In this document: in pieces, positions 57,034 to 64,000 of the stretch
Numbering within the stretch: position 1 is the first letter of the stretch
Layout of the letters: each line of letters starts with the position of its first letter
Origin: Colwellia sp.
GTDB taxonomy: Bacteria; Pseudomonadota; Gammaproteobacteria; Enterobacterales; Alteromonadaceae
NCBI GenBank assembly: GCA_020630795.1
Contig: JAHDIK010000008.1
Location: 1-64,000 of the forward strand
DNA length: 64,000 bases
Direction: 5' to 3'
Notes under the pieces: generated by a model
Told to the model about the DNA's origin: nothing
What the model saw: only the letters and a program-made list of their open reading frames with translations
Databases searched by the model: none
Translations under genes and position numbers: made by a program

Positions 57034-57921
57034 TTATTTATGTTGAAGCTTGTCGGCTAATGCATTCAGCCAGCCATGTGCTTCACTCGGCTTAAACACA
57101 AAACTAAACGACTCTTCATAGTCGTAAGCAAAATCTTTTATTTCAAGTGATTTAAGCCCATTAGATACAATGGCAAAATCAGGAATGTACCCTACAGCAT
57201 GACCTTGCTGAATTAACATTAACATTGCGTTGTAATCATCCGACCTAAACGCTATTTTTCTTGGATTTTTGTCGTCCAACCAACCATCAGACCCTAAACC
57301 ACGTGTTATTCCACAAAACGGAGAACTTACCGGACACGCAAATGGAAAAGCTAATACATCATCTAACATCAAAGGTGTAGAAAGTGACTTTACATATGAT
57401 GGATGTTTACTTGATACAGCCAGTTGAAAAATGGTAGTGCCTAATGATATTTTTTCATACGCTGTAGATGCCGCATCAGACAGAGCTTCATCGGTAACAA
57501 TAGCGATATTCGCTTGATTTTTAGCTAATTTATTTAACGCTTCACCTTCATATGCCGCTTGAATATTTATTTCGGTATGACTACCTGATAAATACGGCAG
57601 TATGTCACTTAAACAATAATTCAATAAAACCGCTGGGCCAGTAATATTTGCCACCTGTTTTGCGTTTTTTCCTACAAATTCGCTACACATTTGCTGATAT
57701 TCATGCACTAATTTCGCGGCGTACACCATGAACTTCTCACCATGAGGGTTAATTTTTAAATTACGCCCTACTCTGTCAAACAATTGAATGTTTAACTGTT
57801 GCTCAGTTTTTTTCAATGTTTTAGAGAGCGCTCCCGATGTGATGTTAAGTTGAGCGGCCGTTACTTGAATGTTTTGAGTAGATGCTAAATGTAATAATTT
57901 TTTTAAATCATCAAAATGCAC
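57034..57921 (-). CDS. LysR-family transcriptional regulator
   Basis: A 295-residue LysR regulator. The N-terminal winged HTH (1-60) contains TAAQLNITSGALSKTLKKTE, and the LFDRVGRNLKINPHG wing is typical. The C-terminal co-inducer domain spans about 90-290. The ligand is unknown. It is divergent from the small secreted protein plus metallo-beta-lactamase-fold pair across a 106-base spacer, so those two genes are its most likely targets. Confidence 0.93.
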   Translation of the reverse strand: MHFDDLKKLLHLASTQNIQVTAAQLNITSGALSKTLKKTEQQLNIQLFDRVGRNLKINPHGEKFMVYAAKLVHEYQQMCSEFVGKNAKQVANITGPAVLLNYCLSDILPYLSGSHTEINIQAAYEGEALNKLAKNQANIAIVTDEALSDAASTAYEKISLGTTIFQLAVSSKHPSYVKSLSTPLMLDDVLAFPFACPVSSPFCGITRGLGSDGWLDDKNPRKIAFRSDDYNAMLMLIQQGHAVGYIPDFAIVSNGLKSLEIKDFAYDYEESFSFVFKPSEAHGWLNALADKLQHK

Positions 57922-58027
57922 AATTCACTTCCAAAAAGTAAACAATAACCCAATATTAGTTGATTTTAATTTAACAATAAAGTTTCTACACTTACCTAAT
58001 ACTTATACAAAAACGTAAGAACACTAT

Positions 58028-58702
58028 ATGTTAAAAATTGCCTTTCAAATCACATTATCTTTCTTACTATGCACATGTTCGGCATTAGCAAATGTTGAAA
58101 CACATAGCTCTGATCACGCTTCACATCAGTTAATAGGCTCGCATGGCATGGTTCTTTTCCAAGACAATAACCAAAATACCTACGCTAGCCATTTACCTTT
58201 ATATGTGTCGCCCCATCACTATCAAATTATTTATCGTATTGACAATAACAAAGCACTACTTCCACTTTTTAATAAAGGCATGGTAACAGTTCTACCTAAC
58301 AAATTTGACTTAAACAAGCTTATTAATGGTGAAAAATTTAGCGTACCCGCTACCTTTTTCGAAGGACACTTTGAGCGAGGAGGCAAAGCGGCTTTTAAAG
58401 GTAAGATCACTTTTACCAAGCAAATAATCGCCCAAAAAGTAGACAAAGAGTATTCAGAAAATACATCAAGATTTTACATAACGCCTTTAAACGAAGAACT
58501 CAGCCTGTATGTCCATAAAATTCAAAAACGTCCTTCGTTTGATGCGATTGGCTTTACTCATACTACTGGCAAAACATTTCACTCATGTAGCGCTTCAAGT
58601 AAGTTAAATCAAACAAAACTTACGCACAAAAACATTGTTAACACATTAAAAGAATGTGGCTTGTCAGAGCCTGTATATCTTGAAACACAGGACTTTAAAT
58701 AA
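58028..58702 (+). CDS. secreted His-rich protein of unknown function
   Basis: A 224-residue protein with a clear signal peptide (1-21, ending SALANVE). The mature N terminus is histidine-rich (THSSDHASHQLIGSHG), hinting at metal binding, followed by a predicted beta-rich body with segments such as YASHLPLYVSPHHYQIIYRI and FFEGHFERGGKAAFKGKITF. Two cysteines near the C terminus may pair. I do not recognise a named family. Its stop overlaps the next gene (TAATG), so it works with the metallo-beta-lactamase-fold protein. Confidence 0.75.
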   Translation: MLKIAFQITLSFLLCTCSALANVETHSSDHASHQLIGSHGMVLFQDNNQNTYASHLPLYVSPHHYQIIYRIDNNKALLPLFNKGMVTVLPNKFDLNKLINGEKFSVPATFFEGHFERGGKAAFKGKITFTKQIIAQKVDKEYSENTSRFYITPLNEELSLYVHKIQKRPSFDAIGFTHTTGKTFHSCSASSKLNQTKLTHKNIVNTLKECGLSEPVYLETQDFK

Positions 58703-59613
58703 TGAATGCATTTTGGTTAACACTTATTTCTATCTATTTAATCACTGTTTCGTTTATAGGTTATACGCAAGAACAAAATAAACTGCAGCAATTAGCACAA
58801 CATAAATGGTTTAGCGGCACTCAAACGTGTGAATCTGCAGCACCGGCAATTGAAACCTATAAATATAGCGAAAACACTTATATTCTCCGCCAAAATAAAT
58901 GTCTGCACTACGAAGCTCCTTTTATCTATTTACTCATAGGTAACCATAAAGCACTTGTTTTAGACACTGGCGCAACTGCAGACGAAGCAAAATTTCCGTT
59001 AGCAAAAACAATCAATAAAATAATTCAATCACATCAAAAAAAATCGGGTAAAAATATTGAGTTAATTGTTGCGCATTCACACAGCCATAGCGACCATATA
59101 GCGGGCGATGCGCAATTCGAGCAATACAACAATACTCAAATTATTAAGCCTAAGAATTTGTCGGCACTCACTCATGCATTTAACTTCAAAAAGTGGCCTG
59201 AAACAGTATCCGAAATAAACTTAGGCAATAGAAATTTAACGATAATACCTGCGCCGGGACATCAAACAGAAGCTATCGTAATATACGATCACAACACTCA
59301 ATGGCTACTAACCGGAGACACTTTTTATCCGGGGCGCTTATACGTAAAAAACTGGGAAAGTTATAAACAAAGCATTTCGAGGTTAACATCGTTTAGCATT
59401 AGCAATAACGTTTCCGCAATTTTAGGTGCTCATATTGAAATGTCGTCAACTGCAGGAATAGATTACAAAATGGGGAGTAAGTATCACCCTAACGAAGCGT
59501 CGTTATTACTGCATACACAAGACTTATTAACATTAAACAACGCATTACACACTATTGGTAACACCCCAAAAAAATTAACGTTGGATAAATTTATAATCTT
59601 CCCAATAAAATAG
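58702..59613 (+). CDS. metallo-beta-lactamase-fold hydrolase
   Basis: A 303-residue hydrolase with an N-terminal hydrophobic segment (signal peptide or anchor, about 1-20). The zinc motif HSHSHSDH gives the H-x-H-x-D-H cluster, and later ligands are found in PGHQTEAIVIY and LLTGDTFYP. The active site therefore looks intact. Members hydrolyse varied substrates (lactones, thioesters, beta-lactams), so antibiotic resistance cannot be claimed. It is coupled to the upstream His-rich secreted protein and probably controlled by the divergent LysR regulator. Confidence 0.85.
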   Translation: MNAFWLTLISIYLITVSFIGYTQEQNKLQQLAQHKWFSGTQTCESAAPAIETYKYSENTYILRQNKCLHYEAPFIYLLIGNHKALVLDTGATADEAKFPLAKTINKIIQSHQKKSGKNIELIVAHSHSHSDHIAGDAQFEQYNNTQIIKPKNLSALTHAFNFKKWPETVSEINLGNRNLTIIPAPGHQTEAIVIYDHNTQWLLTGDTFYPGRLYVKNWESYKQSISRLTSFSISNNVSAILGAHIEMSSTAGIDYKMGSKYHPNEASLLLHTQDLLTLNNALHTIGNTPKKLTLDKFIIFPIK

Positions 59614-59776
59614 TTCCTCCCCTCCCTGTGTCGTTATGTGTATTACCTAGCGTCATGGGGAACTCTGCCTTCAACATAAATTTAGCTAGCCTTAACAACA
59701 GACGTACAGCTTTCCTTAATATTTAGCTCATTGATCCTATCAGCAATGAGCCTAAGCACTGGTCACTTTATAATGA

Positions 59777-60850
59777 TTATTGAATAACAACAGACTGACC
59801 ATCTTTTAAACGTTCAGCACCACGAGTTGCTACTCTATCTCCATCAATCAAATCTCCTAGAATCGACACCCGATCTACCGAGCCTTTACCAACTTCAACT
59901 TTTAAGCGCTTAATCGTATTGTCGTCGCTTATTTTCACGACATACGTTCCGTCTTTCCGTAAAATTAATGCATCGCGATGCACGGTTAACGTTGATTTTG
60001 CACTTTGAATAGGCACAGTAACTTTAACTAACTGCCCTGCCGACCACTGCGAATTTAAGTGTGTAGGTATTTCAATTCTTACCTCGAAAGTTTGAGACCG
60101 AGGGTCTGCACTCGGGATAATTGCTGTAATTTTCGCGTTAATTTCTTGTTCATCGGTCATTAGTGTTAATTGATTACCAAGGCGCACATTAATAAGGTGT
60201 TTAATAGGCACGTAAACCCGAGCTTCTAAATGCTCTGTATCAATAAACTTACTTAGCTCATCACTTCTATTAACTTCCGTCCCTGCAAGTACGGTACGTT
60301 GAGTTACCACACCATCGTATGGTGCTTTAACCGTCGCACGGGTAATTTCATCATCTATTTGTTGTAACTTTAATTCAGCAATTTCAATATCCACCAATGC
60401 GAGCTCATACTCTGATGTGGTTTGATCAATTTGAAATTGTGATACGGCTTCGGTTTTCTCTAGTGTTTGCCAACGTGTAAGTTCATTTTTTAAATATTTA
60501 GCATGAATATGTGCTCGCTTTACACTACTTTTTTGCTCAGCGTGTTTTAGTTTAAGTGGCAACATATCCATTTTTACAATGCTTTCACCTGCCTTAATAA
60601 AGGTTCCAGGCTCAGCAATCCACTCTACTCTTCCACTAACACCTGCCGTTATCGACAAGTGCATTTTACTGTGTATAGTGCCCATAAAGTCAGCACTTGC
60701 ACCTAAGCTCAAGGTGGTTACTTTATCAGCCTTAATTGGGCTAGGTGGCGGTGCATCAGCGGCCAACGCTACACTAGTACTTAATACAGCGAGTAATGAC
60801 GTAACAGCTATTAACAAAGGTTTACTGAACTGGCGAATTGTAATCAACAT
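59777..60850 (-). CDS. RND efflux periplasmic adaptor (membrane fusion protein)
   Basis: A 357-residue HlyD/AcrA-type adaptor. The signal peptide ends near ALAADAPP. A barrel-sandwich lipoyl half (AGVSGRVEWIAEPGTFIKAGESIVKMD), a coiled-coil hairpin (about 95-165) and a second lipoyl half (VKAPYDGVVTQRTVLAGTEV) are followed by beta-barrel and membrane-proximal domains. It links the inner-membrane pump to an outer-membrane channel. It follows the pump gene by nine bases; pump before adaptor is the reverse of the commonest order. Confidence 0.92.
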   Translation of the reverse strand: MLITIRQFSKPLLIAVTSLLAVLSTSVALAADAPPPSPIKADKVTTLSLGASADFMGTIHSKMHLSITAGVSGRVEWIAEPGTFIKAGESIVKMDMLPLKLKHAEQKSSVKRAHIHAKYLKNELTRWQTLEKTEAVSQFQIDQTTSEYELALVDIEIAELKLQQIDDEITRATVKAPYDGVVTQRTVLAGTEVNRSDELSKFIDTEHLEARVYVPIKHLINVRLGNQLTLMTDEQEINAKITAIIPSADPRSQTFEVRIEIPTHLNSQWSAGQLVKVTVPIQSAKSTLTVHRDALILRKDGTYVVKISDDNTIKRLKVEVGKGSVDRVSILGDLIDGDRVATRGAERLKDGQSVVIQ

Positions 60851-60859
60851 AATAAGCTC

Positions 60860-63800
60860 CTAGCTATTACTAACATTAAGTTGTGACTCAGGGTGTAAGG
60901 CTTCTACGTTATCACCTTTACTCGTTGTCGTAGAGTTTGTACTTTGCTCACCGATACGCAGCAAAGCCGGAAACAACACAAGTGTAAAAACGGCACTCAC
61001 GACCATTCCTCCAACAATAACCGTCGCTAATCCTCTATATATTTCACTGCCTACACCTGGCATTAACATCAACGGCAACATACCAAACAAGCTCGTTAAT
61101 GTACTCATGTATACAGGTCTAGCGCGCATTCTTATCGCTTGAGCAACAGCTCTGCGTCGACAAAGCCCTTCTTTTTCAGCGTTGCGTGTTTGATCAACAA
61201 GAAGTATGGCATTATTTACCACTAACCCAAGGAGTATAATAAAGCCAATCATGGTCAATAAATCTAACGATTGAAACGTAAACATATTCAAAATATTCAG
61301 GGCAACTACACCACCAGCGACAGCCAACGGCATCACCAACAATACCAATATACTATCTTTTGCAGACTTGAAGAGTGCGGTCATAAGTAAAAATAAAATA
61401 ACAAGTGCCAATACAAAGTTTTGAATCATATCGTTAATGGCCGCAGCCATTTTATTGGCATTTCCACTCAGTAAAATCGACGAGTCTAGCGGTAGGTCTT
61501 TTTTCATAAGCGGAACAACTTTGTTATTTAGAATAGTTAACGCTTCTTCTAAACTCATCTCAGCTGGAGGTGATACTTGCAAACTAATCGTACGTTTACC
61601 ATCTACACGCCTTAACTGTGTTGGGCCTGCTGTTCGTTCTATTTTAGTAAGTTCACCAATAGTTTGAATGCCTGCGAAAGGTGTATGAATAGGCAAGCTA
61701 GCTAACTCGTCAGGCGTATTCCATTGAGTTCCTCTAAGAATAACATTGACTCTTTCGTTACCGTCAAAATATTCATTTACGAACATACCACTGGTAAAAG
61801 CCCTCACTGCATTTGCTACTTCATGGCGAGTTAACCCTGCCTGAGTAATACGTTGGTCATTTGGAATGAGTTTCAGCTCTGGTTCTGATAAACTTAGACT
61901 AGGCATCGGAAATGCGGTGGTATTAGGCATATTCTCATTAATTGCAGTAATTCCTATTTGTGCAACCGACATTAGCGTGTCGATATCTGGACCTTTTATA
62001 TCAATATCGACCGTGCGGCCATTCCCTCCGCCTGAAACATTGATCATCGAACCGCGAAACAAAAATGCCTGTGTGTCAGGTAAATTATGAAACACTTTCG
62101 TTCGTACAACGTCCATCAATTCTTCAACGCGTGTTGGATCGTCTGAATAAATAAACCCACCTGTGCTTGCCGAACCAAAAGAGTAGAAGTTATAACTTTT
62201 AATTTTAGGTGATTGTTCACCAGACAAATAAGGAGCTAAACGTTCTTTAACAAGTGTTGCCATTTCCGTTTCAACAAAGTCAACATTACCGCCAGGTGGC
62301 ATATTTAAGCTATAGAAAAAACCATCTGTTGGCGCTCTGGGCATAAAGTCTGTTTTTGGTAACAAGGTGACTGTTAACACTAATGAGCCACCAATCAGCA
62401 AACTTATCCAAACAACTCGTTTGCCAGCCGAGTTAGTTAATTTCATGACTAAATTTGTAAGCTTTTGCCAATAATGAGCATACGGGTCAACCTCTGCAGT
62501 ATCCTTTTTCCAAAACTTACTCGCGATGGGTAACACTGTAATCGCTGCGACCAACGAAGCGATAACTGAAATAGACAATGTTAAAGCGAGGTCAGCAAAC
62601 AGTTGCCCTTCAATGCCTTCCATAAAAAGAATAGGTAAGAAAATAGCGACACTCGTCGCAGTAGAAGCGAACAATGCACCTGTTACCTGCAAGGCCCCTT
62701 TCATAACCGCTTTATGATTCTCAACACCTAGCGTACGTAACCGAACAATATTCTCTTGAACGATAATTGCTGCATCTAGCACTAGGCCAACTGAAAAAGC
62801 CAAACCAGCCAAGCTGATAACGTTCAAGCTTCTATCAAAAACACTCAACGCCACAAACGACACCATTAATGAAACAGGAATAGTGGTAGCGATAATTAAC
62901 GTATTACGAACGCCCCGTAAAAATAGCCACAAAATGATCAAAGCCAGCAATACACCTAAGCCGAGATTATTTTGTACAAGCTTGAGCGCATTACGTATAT
63001 GCACTGAAGAATCGAAACTTAAATCTATCGTTAAGCCTGCTTCTTTCATTGGGCCCGCGTTTAGCTCTTTAATGGCTAAGTTAATTTCATCAAGTAACGC
63101 CACAGTATTGGCGTCATTTTGACGAGAAAGGGTGAAATAATATGCAGGCTGACCACTACGTAAATTAAATCCAAATCTATCTACAAGTGTATTTTCAACC
63201 GTTGCGACATCTTTAAGGTAAATGGGTCTATCACCGCTATACCCAACAATCATCTCAGGTAAGTTTTCGGTGTTGTATTGTCCTGCAAAGCGCACGGTGT
63301 ATTGGCGTCTACCAACATCTGCTACTCCGCCAGAAGCATCACTTGCTCGTGATAAAGTTGAGCTAATAGATCCAATAGAAAGACCTAAAGAAGCAGCTCT
63401 TAATGGGTCAAAAGTAATTCGAAGTTCTCGATCTCTGTGACTAGCTAAGTTAACTTGCCCCATGCCTTGAATACGAGCAAAGCGAGGTTGAACAACATCT
63501 TCAATCAGCTTTTGGTATTTTCCTAAATCTGTTTCATGATTGTCGGGTAACGTTTTAATCATCAACGAAGCGGTTTGAGGCCCCCCGCGGCCTCCACCAG
63601 CAAAAACAACGGGTTCAAACGCATCTAATGGTAATGGTGGTGCCTGATTAAGGTTGTTAATTACGTCTAACATGGCTTTTTGCATGTCTGTGCCAACATC
63701 AAACATTAACGTAACATTACCAAAACCACGTTGTATCCCTGTGGTTATTTTTGTTACTCCTTGCGTATTTTTTACAGCATTCTCGATAGGTTCAATAATC

Positions 63801-63985
63801 ACAGATTCCATTTCTTCTGGTGCAGCACTTCGCCAACCAGAAGAAATGGTAATTTGAGGTTGTTCTATATCGGGAATTAGCTGAATGGGTAACTTAAAAA
63901 CACTAAGAAAACCAAAAACCATGATTAACGCAACAACAACAATGACAGCTGCCGGATTTTTTAATGCATTTCGAGTTAAGTTCAT
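60860..63985 (-). CDS. RND family efflux permease
   Basis: A 1041-residue inner-membrane proton-driven pump with 12 membrane helices and two large periplasmic loops. Typical segments are LPIQLIPDIEQPQITI, GLVLDAAIIVQENIVRLRT in helix 4 and GLVVNNAILLVDQTRNAEKEG in helix 10. Compared with AcrB the relay aspartate pair is D-A and the helix-10 lysine is Asn, a variant seen in other RND groups. The start lies 16 bases from the window edge: ATG at 63985 or GTG at 63991. Substrate range is unknown. Confidence 0.93.
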   Translation of the reverse strand: MNLTRNALKNPAAVIVVVALIMVFGFLSVFKLPIQLIPDIEQPQITISSGWRSAAPEEMESVIIEPIENAVKNTQGVTKITTGIQRGFGNVTLMFDVGTDMQKAMLDVINNLNQAPPLPLDAFEPVVFAGGGRGGPQTASLMIKTLPDNHETDLGKYQKLIEDVVQPRFARIQGMGQVNLASHRDRELRITFDPLRAASLGLSIGSISSTLSRASDASGGVADVGRRQYTVRFAGQYNTENLPEMIVGYSGDRPIYLKDVATVENTLVDRFGFNLRSGQPAYYFTLSRQNDANTVALLDEINLAIKELNAGPMKEAGLTIDLSFDSSVHIRNALKLVQNNLGLGVLLALIILWLFLRGVRNTLIIATTIPVSLMVSFVALSVFDRSLNVISLAGLAFSVGLVLDAAIIVQENIVRLRTLGVENHKAVMKGALQVTGALFASTATSVAIFLPILFMEGIEGQLFADLALTLSISVIASLVAAITVLPIASKFWKKDTAEVDPYAHYWQKLTNLVMKLTNSAGKRVVWISLLIGGSLVLTVTLLPKTDFMPRAPTDGFFYSLNMPPGGNVDFVETEMATLVKERLAPYLSGEQSPKIKSYNFYSFGSASTGGFIYSDDPTRVEELMDVVRTKVFHNLPDTQAFLFRGSMINVSGGGNGRTVDIDIKGPDIDTLMSVAQIGITAINENMPNTTAFPMPSLSLSEPELKLIPNDQRITQAGLTRHEVANAVRAFTSGMFVNEYFDGNERVNVILRGTQWNTPDELASLPIHTPFAGIQTIGELTKIERTAGPTQLRRVDGKRTISLQVSPPAEMSLEEALTILNNKVVPLMKKDLPLDSSILLSGNANKMAAAINDMIQNFVLALVILFLLMTALFKSAKDSILVLLVMPLAVAGGVVALNILNMFTFQSLDLLTMIGFIILLGLVVNNAILLVDQTRNAEKEGLCRRRAVAQAIRMRARPVYMSTLTSLFGMLPLMLMPGVGSEIYRGLATVIVGGMVVSAVFTLVLFPALLRIGEQSTNSTTTSKGDNVEALHPESQLNVSNS

Positions 63986-64000
63986 TTTCACGTATCCATA

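Noticed and set aside
58702..59613. Beta-lactamase resistance gene
   Set aside because: The fold motif alone covers many hydrolases; nothing in the sequence points to beta-lactam hydrolysis.
1..64000. CRISPR arrays, tRNA/rRNA genes, transposases, prophage genes or long direct repeats
   Set aside because: I looked for regularly spaced repeats, cloverleaf-like genes and mobile-element proteins by eye and found none. A tRNAscan, Infernal or repeat-finder run would be the decisive check.

Overview
The window looks like chromosomal DNA of a marine, low-GC gammaproteobacterium of the order Alteromonadales, probably Colwelliaceae (Colwellia/Thalassotalea-like). This is inferred from AT-rich composition, protein style and the conserved gene order ndk-rlmN-pilW-rodZ-ispG-hisS-yfgM-bamB-der, and was not checked by any search. 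I see no tRNA, rRNA, CRISPR, phage or insertion sequence.

Layout. (1) 0.3-2.6 kb: a lone fumarylacetoacetase (tyrosine breakdown), a 72-residue EF-hand protein and a RidA-family protein. (2) 2.7-19.2 kb: a housekeeping core with guaBA (GMP synthesis), divergent xseA, a PilZ protein, then on the minus strand ndk, rlmN, pilW, rodZ, ispG, hisS, yfgM, bamB and der, followed by argR. (3) 19.5-26.2 kb: a TonB-dependent receptor, then a tight set of MipA-like porin, DUF3019 protein, response regulator, histidine kinase and a sugar-kinase-like phosphotransferase. (4) 26.3-31.8 kb: a chemoreceptor, a periplasmic binding-domain protein, and feoAB behind a Fur-box-like site. (5) 32.1-42.2 kb: a twelve-gene, same-strand operon headed by an ECF sigma factor and its ChrR-type zinc anti-sigma. 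It carries YbgA, photolyase, a SnoaL-like protein, an SDR, a flavin oxidoreductase, DUF1365, a Cfa-like methyltransferase, DUF2878, a chalcone-isomerase-like protein and DUF3833. Its make-up matches a singlet-oxygen/light-stress and membrane-lipid-modification regulon. (6) 42.3-47.7 kb: a Kelch protein, and a FecR/LysM protein translationally coupled to a CHASE2-GGDEF-EAL protein. (7) 48-54.4 kb: a DUF4856 lipoprotein with a cadherin-like domain, an imelysin-family lipoprotein, a TonB-dependent receptor (a likely metal-uptake locus) and a sterol-desaturase-family enzyme. (8) 54.5-64 kb: a PAS-GGDEF-EAL-CBS protein, a LysR regulator divergent from a small secreted protein plus metallo-beta-lactamase-fold pair, and an RND pump with its adaptor, running to the window edge.

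How they work together. Region 2 is growth machinery. Promoters with TATAAT followed by a GC-rich discriminator precede hisS and ndk. Region 5 is a self-contained stress circuit: sigma, sensor/anti-sigma, DNA repair and lipid chemistry. The most intriguing untyped element is a GC-rich, foldable stretch at about 31975-32099, just upstream of the sigma gene. It carries a CCUCCUCCC-type anti-Shine-Dalgarno tract and may be a small RNA or structured leader. Both GGDEF-EAL proteins keep their EAL residues but have lost a canonical GGDEF motif, so both probably lower c-di-GMP.
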